From contig NZ_FTPD01000017.1 of the NCBI RefSeq assembly GCF_900156895.1, forward strand, positions 168,094-232,093: a DNA stretch of 64,000 bases. Reading direction: 5' to 3'. This document shows, one piece after another, positions 37,866 through 47,220 of the stretch (positions within the stretch are counted from its first letter, which is position 1; every line of letters begins with the position of its first letter). This DNA comes from Mesorhizobium prunaredense (GTDB taxonomy: Bacteria; Pseudomonadota; Alphaproteobacteria; Rhizobiales; Rhizobiaceae). Both the position numbers and the translations under genes were made by a program. Under the pieces are notes generated by a model. It was given only the letters and a program-made list of their open reading frames with translations. It was not told the DNA's origin and made no database searches.

Positions 37866-38682
37866 CGGCGCTGAACGATTCAGCCGCCGCGAGGTCCGCA
37901 AGGGATCATCGGTCCAAAGCAAGCAGGGCGCGCGCGGAGGATGACGGGGAGGTCGATCACCTTCGCACCAACGGTGAACGCGCCCAAGCGCTGCGCCCCT
38001 TGGCTTCCTCTTCTACCTTCACCACGCGCTAGCCATTCCAGCTCATGGGGAGCGGGGCGAACGCCTCGTTCACGACCTGGCAGGGCTAAATGGCCAAGGC
38101 TCCCGAAACCGAGGGTTTTCGCGTGACGCGAGCTTCAGATTTAGACGGCCACGGGACGGAATCCTCGAATCCAGCACGACGCCATCGGCGCCCCGGTCGT
38201 AGGCTTGTCATTGAACTTTGGCAGGTGGGCAGGCAAACCGGAGTGAACGCCAACGGCCTTCGCGGGAATGCCTAGGCGGGCGCAGTCTCGTTTTCCGTGG
38301 AGAAATCCCAATGTCAACCTGATAAGCCCTCAGCGGGCCGCCCAAGCCCAAACTCCATACGAGCACCATCCTGTTTTCAGATGGGTGCTGGGACGACCCA
38401 GCGTGAAATTCCTCCCTGACCAGATCGGGCGGCAGCGCTCAAGGCGGAGTTCTCCAATGGCGGACGCTGCCATCTCGAGCCGAGATGATGGCGATATAAA
38501 CACTGCATTTGACTGCGGACCCCTCCCGTCAAATGCTCCGCTAGCCTCCCGCGATACAAAAAGACAAGGGACGTGCGGGGCACCATAGGGAGCGTGGACA
38601 TCGAGATTTGCAGGCGTTTGGTTACCACCCGTCCCGGTAATGTCGGGAGAGTCCATGCTCAATTCCGAGAAGGATCGTACGC
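37866..38682. other. Decayed stretch ending in the promoter region of the M24-ehu operon
   Basis: No intact gene. Short frames between 37866 and 38280 have no recognisable family. The last 210 bases carry the operator-like palindrome at 38471-38487 with the shared downstream tract. They probably hold the promoter of the operon starting at 38683. Confidence 0.45.
38471..38487. promoter_or_regulatory. Operator-like palindrome, site 2 (CATCTCG-N3-CGAGATG)
   Basis: A perfect 7-bp inverted repeat surrounds AGC, and the shared tract GATATAAACACTGCATTTGA follows to about 38515. It matches site 1 at 31000-31016 in the palindrome, the spacing and the tract after it, while flanking DNA on both sides differs. 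It is 196 bp upstream of the M24 gene. Confidence 0.75.
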
Positions 38683-39864
38683 ATGAACTACCAAAAACCC
38701 TTTCTGCCCGATGAGTTCGATCGGCGCGTTCTAGATGTGAAAAAGCGCATGGAGAAAGCCGGTTTCGATCTGCTCATCTGCCAGGATCCCGCTAATATGG
38801 GCTGGCTGACGGGCTTCGACAGCTGGTCCTTCTACACACCGCAAGCTGTGATGGTTCATCTTAAGGAGGACATGCCGTTTTGGTTCGGACGTCCGATCGA
38901 TGCCAAGTCAGCCCACATTACGACAAATCTGCCCGCCGGAAACATCGTCTCCTTCTCCGAAACCCTCGTTCACCACCCCGATGACCATCCCTTCGATGAA
39001 TTGAGTGACCTCATCACGTCAAAGGGCTGGGGGTCCGACCGCATCGGTGTTGAGCTCGACACCCATTACTACACGGCAAGAGCGCATCAGCATTTGGTAC
39101 GGGGCCTTCCCAACGCCAAGATCACCAACAATCGGGAACTGGTCAACTGGGCCAGGCTCGTCAAGTCCGAGGCCGAGCTGGTATACATGCGGGAAGCCGG
39201 ACGCATCATCAGCAAAACCATGCGTGAGGCGATTGCCAAGCTCAAGCCGGGTGTACGCGAATACGAGGTCATAGCGGACGTCTACCGCAACCAGGTCTTG
39301 GGTGTGGATGGCAAGTTCGGTGATTACACAGGCCTTTGTCCTTTGATTCAGGTCGGAGAGGGGACGAGCACCCCCCACCTGACATGGAGCGACCAGCCTC
39401 TGCCGAAATCCGGTTTGGTGGTTATGGAGCTAGGGGCGGCACGGCGCCATTACACCACCCCTCTTACAAGAACTGTGCACATCGGAAAGCCACCAGAGGA
39501 GGTCTCGCGGTTGGCCGCAGTAATCGTTGAAGGCGGCGATGTGGCCCTCGAAGCGGCTAAGCCTGGCGTGACTGTCGAGGACGTTGCAGCCGTATTCCAG
39601 AGTATTCTGAAGCGAAACGGCTACAGCAAGGATAGCCGGGTGGGTTATTCCATCGGTATCGCTTATCCCCCAGACTGGGGCGAACGCACCGTGAGCATCC
39701 GCGCCGGCGAAAGAACCCCCCTGCAGGAAGGCATGTGCTTTCACTTTCAGTCCGGGGTTTGGCTCGATGATTTTGGCGCGGCTATCTCGGAACCTTTCGT
39801 GGTTACACCGAAAGGTGGAGAGCGGTTCTGCGATGTGGAGCGTCGGCTAATCGTCATCGACTGA
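38683..39864 (+). CDS. Creatinase/DoeA-like M24-family hydrolase
   Basis: This 393-residue protein has a creatinase N-domain (LLICQDPANMGWLTGFDSWS) and a C-terminal pita-bread domain. Where metal aminopeptidases have two Asp ligands in an xDxGxxxxxxxSDxTR pattern, this one has LVVMELGAARRHYTTPLTRT, so the metal site is missing, as in creatinase and the ectoine hydrolase DoeA/EutD. The SRVGYSIGIAYPPDWGERTV block is typical of DoeA-like proteins. It should hydrolyse a C-N bond in a small, perhaps cyclic, amidine or amide substrate. The four transporter genes ehuBCDA follow on the same strand, so it probably acts on the imported compound. A relative lies at 54686-55864. From memory, NGR234 y4tL and y4tM are of this type. 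Confidence 0.87.
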   Translation: MNYQKPFLPDEFDRRVLDVKKRMEKAGFDLLICQDPANMGWLTGFDSWSFYTPQAVMVHLKEDMPFWFGRPIDAKSAHITTNLPAGNIVSFSETLVHHPDDHPFDELSDLITSKGWGSDRIGVELDTHYYTARAHQHLVRGLPNAKITNNRELVNWARLVKSEAELVYMREAGRIISKTMREAIAKLKPGVREYEVIADVYRNQVLGVDGKFGDYTGLCPLIQVGEGTSTPHLTWSDQPLPKSGLVVMELGAARRHYTTPLTRTVHIGKPPEEVSRLAAVIVEGGDVALEAAKPGVTVEDVAAVFQSILKRNGYSKDSRVGYSIGIAYPPDWGERTVSIRAGERTPLQEGMCFHFQSGVWLDDFGAAISEPFVVTPKGGERFCDVERRLIVID

Positions 39865-40022
39865 CAGTTGCGTAAGTCGAGCTAGGCAACCCGCAAAAGG
39901 CGCTTTCTGGCCCTTGCCAGACAAAACCGGGGACCTGCGCTCCGGAAGGACACGCAAAGCAGGAAATGCCCCGCCGGGGGGCTACTCGATCATCCAAGAG
40001 ACAACAAGAAAGGGAACAGGAA

Positions 40023-40865
40023 ATGAAAACGAGACTTGTAAACATAGCGGCCGGCTTGGGCGTAGCCATTGCGTGTGCCACGGTGGTCCACGCGGGAGAA
40101 TTGACAGACCGTATCGCCAGTGGCAAATCCATCCGTATCGGGTTCGCGAACGAAGAGCCTTTTGCCTTTCCAGACAGTAACAACCAGCCGGTCGGATTCG
40201 TAAACGCGATTGCTCTCGGCGTGCTGAAACAGATGGGTTACAACAACATAGAGACCGTCGTTACAGATTGGGGCGGACTCATCCCCGGCCTGCAGTCTGG
40301 ACGCTTTGATATGGCTACGGGGGGTCTCTACATCCTCAAATCCAGGTGCGAAAGCGTTACATTCTCGGAACCTTTGGCGAAGGTAACGGACGCGCTTATC
40401 GTTAAAGCTGGCAATCCTAAAGGGCTCACCAACTACGGGGATATTGCGACAAAGGGCGCAATGATGGTGACTGGTATTGGATACAGTAACATCGAGCAGG
40501 CCAAAAAGGCCGGCGTCCCGGAAACGCAAATAATGCAAGTTCCAGGCCAGACAGAAATACTTGCAGCGGTGGAAGCGGGACGCGCAGATGCTGGCGCATC
40601 GGGATATCTCCTGTCGCAGTCTGTGGCTGCTAAATCCGGCGGAAAACTCGAGGTGACGGACCCCGACGCGATGCCTGAATCAACTCATAATTGGGTGAGC
40701 ATAGCCTTCCGAGATTCAGACAAGGACTTTGTGGAGAAGTTCAACGAAGCTCAGAAGAAATACGTTGGAACTCCCGAAATGATGAAGGCAGTGAAGGCAT
40801 ATGGCTACGACGCAAAGCTGCTGCCGGGTGACAAGGTTGCGGAGTGGGTTTGCGCCAATCGCTGA
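40023..40865 (+). CDS. ehuB: Ectoine/polar amino acid ABC transporter, periplasmic binding protein
   Basis: This 280-residue extracellular solute-binding protein (family 3) has a signal peptide at about 1-24 (KTRLVNIAAGLGVAIACATV, cleavage after VHA). The mature part contains IRIGFANEEPFAFPDSNNQP, TDWGGLIPGLQSGRFDMATG, and FSEPLAKVTDALIVKAGNP. These features match EhuB of the ectoine/hydroxyectoine importer. AACAGGAA before the ATG at 40023 sets the start. It captures the substrate in the periplasm for EhuC/D/A. Ectoine itself is the closest guess from the family, but related small cyclic or zwitterionic amino acids are possible. Confidence 0.82.
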   Translation: MKTRLVNIAAGLGVAIACATVVHAGELTDRIASGKSIRIGFANEEPFAFPDSNNQPVGFVNAIALGVLKQMGYNNIETVVTDWGGLIPGLQSGRFDMATGGLYILKSRCESVTFSEPLAKVTDALIVKAGNPKGLTNYGDIATKGAMMVTGIGYSNIEQAKKAGVPETQIMQVPGQTEILAAVEAGRADAGASGYLLSQSVAAKSGGKLEVTDPDAMPESTHNWVSIAFRDSDKDFVEKFNEAQKKYVGTPEMMKAVKAYGYDAKLLPGDKVAEWVCANR

Positions 40866-40924
40866 CCGTAATGTACGCCTCCTGGGGAGGCTTGCCCTCC
40901 CCAGCGCTCGACAGAGGATGGCAA

Positions 40925-41590
40925 ATGCCCATCTGGGAATTTTTACAGAAGTATAGTTCTGTGCTGATGCACGGGACGTGGGTAACTTGCCTGCAATTCG
41001 TGCTAGCCGTTCTCGTTGCGGTATCCGTTGCTCTGGTCATGGGAATCGGAAAGCTTTCGGCCAACCCGCTGATCCGCGGAACATGTGTAGTCTATATTGA
41101 ACTTTTCCGCGGAACATCACTTCTGGTCCAACTCTATTGGATCTTTTTTGTGTTGCCTCTCTTTGGCATTACGCTGCCAAATTTCACTGCTGGCTTCATA
41201 TCCGTGGGATTAAATTATGGGGCATATGGTGCAGAGCTTGTGCGAGGCGCGATCCAAGCAGTCCCCCGCGGACAATGGGAGGCGGCGACTGCGCTATCTA
41301 TGTCGCCGTTTGCAAGAATGCGCCGCATCGTATTGCCCCAGGCGATTGCTATTATGCTGCCTCCGTGGGGAAATCTTTTGATTGAGTTGCTCAAAGGCAC
41401 GGCCCTCGTCTCGCTCATATCGGTGACGGATTTGATGTTCCAGGCCAAGCAAATCAACGCCTCAACTTACCTTTCAGCACAAGCCTTCGGGACCGCCCTC
41501 ATAATTTACTACCTTTTCGCAAGAGTGCTCATTACGCCTTCGATGCGTTGGGCGGAGCATGCGGTCGCGCGGAGGTTGGGTCGGTCGTGA
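40925..41590 (+). CDS. ehuC: Ectoine/amino acid ABC transporter permease
   Basis: This 221-residue inner-membrane permease of the HisM type has about five hydrophobic segments. The C-terminal EAA loop reads EAATALSMSPFARMRRIVLP, followed by QAIAIMLPPWGNLLIELLKG. The N-terminus YIELFRGTSLLVQLYWIFFV is the usual amino-acid permease signature. The ATG at 40925 follows AGAGGATGG; the open frame upstream to 40844 is discarded because it overlaps the end of the preceding gene and is not conserved. It forms the membrane channel with the next gene, whose GTG overlaps this stop codon. Confidence 0.85.
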   Translation: MPIWEFLQKYSSVLMHGTWVTCLQFVLAVLVAVSVALVMGIGKLSANPLIRGTCVVYIELFRGTSLLVQLYWIFFVLPLFGITLPNFTAGFISVGLNYGAYGAELVRGAIQAVPRGQWEAATALSMSPFARMRRIVLPQAIAIMLPPWGNLLIELLKGTALVSLISVTDLMFQAKQINASTYLSAQAFGTALIIYYLFARVLITPSMRWAEHAVARRLGRS

Positions 41591-42255
41591 ACTTCGATTG
41601 GAGCTGGACCCTAACCTGGGAGATAATGCCACGACTGCTGTGGGCGACCGCGAATACGCTTCTTGCGGCCGGTGCAGGTTACGCGATTGCACTGGTTGGG
41701 GGCCTAATCTTTGCGCTGGCACAGCGAGCGGCGTTTGGACCAATACGTTGGGCTGTACGAGAGTTTGTTGAGTTTATTCGCTCGACACCGCTTGTTCTGC
41801 AGATTTTTTTTGTGTTTTATGTCGCTCCACAATTTGGCATCCAATTGTCGCCTTGGACCTCTGGGCTATTGGCGATAGGCCTCCACTACTCTGCGTATTT
41901 GTCAGAGGTCTATCGCGGGGGTCTCGAAGCAGTGCCCCGTGGTCAATGGGAAGCATGCCGCGCGATTAACATGTCGGCGCGCGATACTTATTTCCGGATC
42001 ATTATTCCACAAGCGCTGGTTCCCGCTGTGCCAGGCATGGGAAATTACCTGGTAGGCATTCTCAAAGATACACCGATGCTTTCTGTCATTGGTGTGATGG
42101 AGCTCATGCATGCTGCAAACTCGATCGGTTCCGAACATTACAGGTATCTTGAGCCTTTTACGCTGGTCGGCCTGATTTTCTTTCTAATTTCGCTGCCCAC
42201 CGCCGGACTTGTAAAGCTGTTAGAACGCCGACTTCGATTGGGGCTGGGTCTGTGA
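41587..42255 (+). CDS. ehuD: Ectoine/amino acid ABC transporter permease
   Basis: This permease of about 222 residues pairs with the preceding gene. It shows EFVEFIRSTPLVLQIFFVFY, YLSEVYRGGLEAVPRGQWEA, and the EAA-loop segment FRIIIPQALVPAVPGMGNYL, then KDTPMLSVIGVMELM. I choose the GTG at 41587, which overlaps the previous TGA as GTGA and has GGAGG about ten bases upstream, giving VNFDWSWTLTWEIMP, the normal start for EhuD. The tight overlap on both sides shows coupled translation of the transporter genes. Confidence 0.85.
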   Translation: MNFDWSWTLTWEIMPRLLWATANTLLAAGAGYAIALVGGLIFALAQRAAFGPIRWAVREFVEFIRSTPLVLQIFFVFYVAPQFGIQLSPWTSGLLAIGLHYSAYLSEVYRGGLEAVPRGQWEACRAINMSARDTYFRIIIPQALVPAVPGMGNYLVGILKDTPMLSVIGVMELMHAANSIGSEHYRYLEPFTLVGLIFFLISLPTAGLVKLLERRLRLGLGL

Positions 42256-43070
42256 CCGTGGATACGTCTGATTACCCTCTTGTGTTACCTCACACAGACA
42301 GGCCCATGGTCAGGTTTATGAATGTCAGTAAGAGTTACGGGAAACTCAACGTTATCGAACATCTGAATTTCGACGTTGCTGAAGGAGAGATGGTTTCAAT
42401 CATCGGTCCGTCTGGTTCAGGCAAAACCACTGTCTTACGCACCCTCATGACCCTCGAGACCATAAACGACGGCGTTATCTACGTTGAAGGCAAGCCGCTA
42501 ACTCACATGGCCAAGGGAGGGGTGCTAGTTCCAGCTGATGAGCGTTACCTCAGACGAATGCGAACCTCTATTGGCATGTGCTTTCAAAGCTTTAATTTGT
42601 TCCCTCATATGACTGCACTTCAGAACTGCATGGAAGGCCCCGTGCAGGTTCTAGGTCTTTCAAAAAAAGAAGCACGGGAGCGTTCGGAAGAGTTGCTGCA
42701 CATGGTCGGCATGATCGACAAAAGGGGTCAACATCCTTCGCGACTTTCCGGGGGACAACAGCAGCGCGTCGCAATTGCGCGAGCGTTGGCTATGCGGCCA
42801 AAGGTGATGCTCTTCGACGAGGTTACCTCCGCCTTGGATCCGGAGGTGATCGGGGAAGTGACAAACGTCATCCGCAAGCTCGTTACCGAACACAATCTAA
42901 CTATGCTGATGGTGACCCACCAAATGGGGTTTGCGCGCGATATTTCAGACCGCGTCTGCTTCTTTTATGGCGGAAAGATAGAAGAGCAAGGCACTCCCCA
43001 CGAACTTTTTGGAAGCCCGCAACGTGAGCGGACCAAGCAGTTTCTGTCCGCGGTCAAAGAAGCGGTGTGA
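42252..43070 (+). CDS. ehuA: Ectoine/amino acid ABC transporter ATP-binding protein
   Basis: This 272-residue ATPase energises the importer from the cytoplasmic side. Walker A is IIGPSGSGKTTVLR, the Q-loop is MCFQSFNLFPHMT, the ABC signature is LSGGQQQRVAIARAL, Walker B is VMLFDEVTSALDPE, and the switch His is in VTHQMGFARDIS. The GTG start at 42252 overlaps the end of ehuD as GTGA. It has an N-terminal extension of about 20 residues before the MVRFMNVSKSYGK core, as in EhuA. It ends the five-gene unit begun by the M24 hydrolase. Confidence 0.87.
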   Translation: MTVDTSDYPLVLPHTDRPMVRFMNVSKSYGKLNVIEHLNFDVAEGEMVSIIGPSGSGKTTVLRTLMTLETINDGVIYVEGKPLTHMAKGGVLVPADERYLRRMRTSIGMCFQSFNLFPHMTALQNCMEGPVQVLGLSKKEARERSEELLHMVGMIDKRGQHPSRLSGGQQQRVAIARALAMRPKVMLFDEVTSALDPEVIGEVTNVIRKLVTEHNLTMLMVTHQMGFARDISDRVCFFYGGKIEEQGTPHELFGSPQRERTKQFLSAVKEAV

Positions 43071-43408
43071 GCCTCCGCATCGTCGCCGGCCTCCAGTTTG
43101 GCCGATTATAAGCCTCGCGCTTGGTGCGTTCCCACGTTCTTGTCGAGCTCGTTTCCATGGTGATACTCCGCCTGGTAAGCGGACAACTCAGCGGCACAGG
43201 TTCTTCATGGCCAATAAGACCCCTTCCTTGCGGAAGATGGTCTTCTCCACATCCTGTTTATGAAACCATCTTGTCACAAGATGAATCCGATCGGCAAACT
43301 GAATTTGACATAGAATTCCAGGCGGTGAACCTACCGCTGTTCTGCTCTTGCCTGTTCTTACATGCATAAGACTAGTTAATACGTTGGCTGTTGAGGAGGC
43401 CAACTCGA
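43071..43408. other. Intergenic stretch after the ehu operon
   Basis: No gene is seen. A GGCC-TCCAGTTT-GGCC hairpin near 43090-43110 might end the ehu transcript, without a T run. The last 40 bases are probably the left end of the IS630 remnant. Confidence 0.35.
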
Positions 43409-43801
43409 ATGACAGCACCCCTTTCCAAGAAGCTGCGCGAGCGCATCGTATTTGCAATCGAGGCTGGCGAGAGTTGCCGGTCGGTCGCGGCTCGTTTTGG
43501 GATTGCAGTTTCTTCCGTCGTTAAGTGGACCCAGCGCTATCGAATGAGCGGTTCTATCGAGCCTCGCAAGATGAGTGGCCGCCGAAGGCGTGTTCTGGAC
43601 CCTCATCGGGATTTCATTCAGGAGCGAATTGCCAAGGCGCCGCATTTGACCCTGCATCAGTTGAAAGCCGAGCTTGAGGCACATGGTGTAAAGGTGTCAC
43701 ATGACACAATATGGCAATTCCTGAGGCGGGAGGGGCTAAGCTTCAAGGTATACTCAAGCTCTGTGCAAGCCTCGCGAGGCGACGCCAGCGCTTGGCCCTA
43801 G
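43409..43801 (+). pseudogene. IS630-family transposase, N-terminal part only
   Basis: The ATG at 43409 follows GAGGAGG and begins MTAPLSKKLRERIVFAIEAG. The helix-turn-helix ESCRSVAARFGIAVSSVVKW and the linker RRRVLDPHRDFIQERIAKAP, then HLTLHQLKAELEAHGVKVSH and IWQFLRREGLSFK, follow. After LSFK at about 43748 the frame slips. A worn continuation (SLARRRQRLA) is visible in another frame before all similarity ends near 43820. The DDE catalytic half is missing, so the element is dead. It belongs to a different IS630 subgroup from the remnant at base 1. Confidence 0.8.
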
Positions 43802-44013
43802 CCAACAGCAGAAAAACGCAACTTTCCTGCGTTGAATAGGGATCATTTGCGCGAAGCGCACCCCGATAGACCCTATATTGAACAGCTCCAACAGCTTCGG
43901 CCACAGCGGGCGAACAGGGTGACTGTAGATCATCTCGGCGGGCAGCGTTGAGACAAGCTGATTGTCCTTCTCGCGCGAGGGGCTCTCTATCCACTTTGCT
44001 TGGAGGTTTAGCC

Positions 44014-45408
44014 ATGGATGTAACAACGCAAATCATTAGGCACGTGCTCAATTCCAGCCCGGAAACGGTACCTGAGAATGGGATCGAACGTGCAAAGCTC
44101 TCCATCCTGGATACGATTGCGTGCGCAATCGGTGGATCCAACGATCCGATCGCGCACAGCGCGCGCCAATTGGGTGCATTGTCGGGTGGCAAGCCAGAAT
44201 GCACAATCTGGGTTTCGGGACAAAAGCTCCCTTCGAGCTTAGCGGCACTCGTCAATGCAACGACAGCTAGAGCCCTCGATTTCGACGATACCTATGAAAT
44301 TGGCATTAATGGCTGCCATGCAAGCGCATATAATGTTCCGCCGGCATTGGCACTGGCTGAACGCGATCCTTCTATAAACGGAGGCGACTTGCTGTCGGCC
44401 CTTGCGACGGCTATCGATCTGCATATCCGTTTAGCGCGAAGCATCACTAGCAGTGCGGGAGACACGGGCCGTGACAATATGGTCGCTGTCTGGGGCCCCA
44501 CAGCGGTGAGTACTAAACTGCTTCGGCTTGACGAACAAAAAACGCGTAATGCGTTCGGAATAGCTTACGCCCATGCTGCGGGCGAATTCCAAATGTACGA
44601 AGAGACTGCACACACCGTGGCGTTGCAGCAGGGATTGAGGGCTCGTTCAGGCCTTGAGTCGGCACTCTCAGCCATGGTGGGCTTCAACGGCCCGCGAGAG
44701 CCATTCTTTGGGAGATATGGCTTCTACAAAGCCTTCGAACAGGCTTACGATCTTGATTTGCTTATGGACAAACTCGGCGACGACTATGTAAACGCCTCTA
44801 TTAGCTATAAGCCTTGGCCGTCTTGCAGGGCAACGCATCATGGAATTGATGGTCTGCTTCAACTACGTGAGAGGTATAACTTCACCGCCGACGATATAGT
44901 TTCGATTCAGCTCGGGTTAAATCAGCGTTGTGAAAGCGTCGTGGGCCAGCCGCGCGATCAAAAGTGGAATCCAAATGACCCGGTGCTGGCGCGGTTCAGC
45001 CTCCCGTACGTCGTCGCTGTAGCGGCGGTGCGTGGCGGCGTTGCGATCAGCGATTTCCGGGCCGAAGCGCTGGACGATCCCGCCGTGCGCCGAGTGCTAG
45101 CGGCTACCAGGGTAGAAATTGATCCAGAAATCGATCTCACTCATGGCAGATACGGGAATTCGCCCACTGCAGTCAAAGTTCAGGTTAAGTCTGGAGCACA
45201 ATATTCCATACGCATCGACAAGCCATTCGGCCATCCGGAAAACCCTGCTTCGCTGACAGATGGCATGTTGAAACTTAAGGCTTGTGCCGAAATGTCGATG
45301 TTGTCATTCTCCGAGAAACAGCTCGGGTTGATCGGCGAGTTCATAAACGACCTTGAGAAGCGCCCCACGTTGGCGCCGCTGTTCGATCTGCTGGTTGGCG
45401 CTAACTAG
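44014..45408 (+). CDS. MmgE/PrpD family protein (copy 2)
   Basis: This 464-residue protein has exactly the same length as the copy at 24166-25560 and most of its sequence: MDVTTQIIRHVLNSS, AKLSILDTIACAIGGSNDPI, ARALDFDDTYEIGINGCHAS, YAHAAGEFQMYEETAHT and YKPWPSCRATHHGIDG. TTGGAGG before the ATG at 44014 fixes the start and is also shared with copy 1. The two copies differ at many third positions, so the duplication is older than that of the DAO genes. This copy has no ATP-grasp partner. Upstream is IS630 debris and downstream IS66 debris. The substrate is unknown; the superfamily includes methylcitrate and aconitate enzymes. Confidence 0.88.
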   Translation: MDVTTQIIRHVLNSSPETVPENGIERAKLSILDTIACAIGGSNDPIAHSARQLGALSGGKPECTIWVSGQKLPSSLAALVNATTARALDFDDTYEIGINGCHASAYNVPPALALAERDPSINGGDLLSALATAIDLHIRLARSITSSAGDTGRDNMVAVWGPTAVSTKLLRLDEQKTRNAFGIAYAHAAGEFQMYEETAHTVALQQGLRARSGLESALSAMVGFNGPREPFFGRYGFYKAFEQAYDLDLLMDKLGDDYVNASISYKPWPSCRATHHGIDGLLQLRERYNFTADDIVSIQLGLNQRCESVVGQPRDQKWNPNDPVLARFSLPYVVAVAAVRGGVAISDFRAEALDDPAVRRVLAATRVEIDPEIDLTHGRYGNSPTAVKVQVKSGAQYSIRIDKPFGHPENPASLTDGMLKLKACAEMSMLSFSEKQLGLIGEFINDLEKRPTLAPLFDLLVGAN

Positions 45409-45543
45409 GAGAGTCTTAGCAACCCAGCAGCTATAGAGGAGGTCGCTGTGTGAGCTAGACTTGGTGCGAAGCCGCTAGCACTGTTCAGCTAACCAAGCAA
45501 ACAGGATTGCAGACTCCAACGGCGTGGATTTTCCCAAGCATGT

Positions 45544-45942
45544 CTAGCGCTTACGCCCTGCCCAGCGAACATCACTTTCAACCCGAGATGGCGCCCAGCC
45601 GTGGCCGGCGTGGTGGTTGAATGGCAGAAGCGGATCGAGTTCGACGTTGGCCAGGCGGTGGCGATGCGCTGAAGGGTTTGGGCGAGCCAGCCGAATGGAT
45701 CGACGTCGTTCATCTTCGCGGTTTGCAGGAGTGTGGCGAGTCGTGGCCAATGTCTTCCCGCCACCGTCGCTGCCCGCGAACAATGCATTCTTCCTTGTGA
45801 TTGTCTGGGGCCGGATGGTCCGCTCGACGGCATTGGAGTCGATGTCGAGACGACCATCATGGAGGAATCGTTGTAAGCGCCAACCTGATCCCATTGTTTC
45901 GCGATCCGGTGAGTCGCAACACTCGGGATGATTCGTCTGCAT
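45544..45942 (-). pseudogene. IS66-family TnpC transposase, C-terminal fragment
   Basis: The minus strand reads FLHDGRLDIDSNAVERTIRP, then QTITRKNALFAGSDGGGKTL, which is the highly conserved C-terminal block of the IS66 TnpC transposase (DGRxxIDSNxVERxIRP...RKNALFAGSDxG). Downstream frames show worn pieces of the tail (NVELDPLLPF). The middle of TnpC is missing. An N-terminal IS66 piece lies at 46760-46998, separated by a fragment of another gene. Confidence 0.85.
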
Positions 45943-46129
45943 CCAAGTCCAGACACGGAACGTTCGCAGTCATCGAGGCGATGCCAGCTCGACTTGATGC
46001 CAGCCCTGCTGTCCCTCGCCGTCGGTGGTCGGATAAAGCGCGGATACTGGAAGGGTGATGCGGCCCGGCGCGAACTGGCGGATGCGCAGGGCTTCGCCAG
46101 GTTGGAGGTGTGCCTGGCGGATGCAAGCT

Positions 46130-46717
46130 GAAGGCCAGTGCTTCCCTCAGACGGTTGATAATCTCAAGCCGGTTCTGGAGAACGCCGTAGAGTTTGGGGT
46201 CCATCACATCGATCTTCAGCCGGACGTCCGTCTGCGCCGTATACAGGAGTGCGTGCCGTTGCTCGAAGGATGGCGTCGGCTCGCCGACGAGGCCGGCGTG
46301 CAGGTCTACATCGAGACCCATCGCGACCGCATGACCACCGATCTTCACTTCACTCTGGATTTGCTCGACTGTTTTCCGGATCTCCGGCTGTTAGGTGACA
46401 TTTCCCATTTTGTAGTCGGCCGAGAATTCCCATCGCCCATCGCGGATAATCATCACGAGGAAATCTATCGCATCCTAGAGAATTCATGGGCCTTCCACGG
46501 CCGGGTGGCGACCCGTGAGCAGGTACAGATCGAAATCACCTACCCGCAGCACAAAATGTGGGTCGATCAGTTCCTTTCATGGTGGGAATACGGGTTCAGG
46601 AGTTGGCGGAAACGGGCAGGGGCAGAGGACACCCTGGCATTTACTTGTGAGCTGGGTCCGAAGCCCTACGCCATTACGGGACCGGACGGCGAAGACACGA
46701 GGAGGCCCTTGTGTTGA
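46130..46717 (+). pseudogene. TIM-barrel sugar-phosphate isomerase/epimerase, C-terminal two thirds
   Basis: The plus strand encodes EGQCFPQTVDNLKPVLENAV, HHIDLQPDVRLRRIQECVPL, VQVYIETHRDRMTTDLHFTL, RLLGDISHFVVGREFPSPIA, and a tail LAFTCELGPKPYAITGPDGED. This is an xylose-isomerase-like TIM barrel with metal-binding Glu and His/Asp positions (IETHR, GDISHF, FTCELGP). It lacks its N-terminal quarter. The missing part is found on the opposite strand at 47221-47409, ending exactly where this fragment begins. An inversion of about 1.1 kb therefore split the gene. Confidence 0.75.
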
Positions 46718-46759
46718 AAGAGCGTATTGCCCAGGTCTGGCGAATGACTTCCGAAAATC

Positions 46760-46998
46760 AAGCATAAGGGTGCTTCCCACAGGCGTCCGCGCGCCGCCGC
46801 CCTGCTCCAACTGCTTGATGATCATATGCAGATTGGCGATCCGCTCTTCAGCGTGTCGTTGAGTGTCGCCATTCGGACGATTTCGGCCTTTAGTTCCGCC
46901 GTTTCGTCCCGGAGCTCAGACTTCTCCGCCGCTATGGCGACGAGCATCGCCTTCAGCGTGTCGACATCATCAGGATGGACCGAAGCGGTGCTCGCCAT
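46760..46998 (-). pseudogene. IS66-family TnpC transposase, N-terminal fragment
   Basis: From an ATG at 46998 the minus strand reads VHPDDVDTLKAMLVAIAAEK, then a coiled-coil-like ELRDETAELKAEIVRMATLN, then after a frameshift ERIANLHMIIKQLEQ. This is the leucine-zipper-like start of the IS66 TnpC protein. The FGRSSEKLD-type segment that should follow is already lost. Confidence 0.65.
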
Positions 46999-47220
46999 GT
47001 CACCGACAGAAGCATATTTTGCCCGGTTTGGGCCGGCTTTCCGCCTCCCGAGTCACTTCGGCACGGGGTATCCGGTAGAGGTCGGGCGTCGCCTCCGCTC
47101 GGCCCCGACACGGGTCCAATCCATGCTGCGCCGGCAGGATCACGCTGACCGCAACGCCCGGATCGTCTCGACCAGAAGGGTCGGCGCAACATCGCGATCC
47201 ACGCGGATCGTCGCGTGCCC

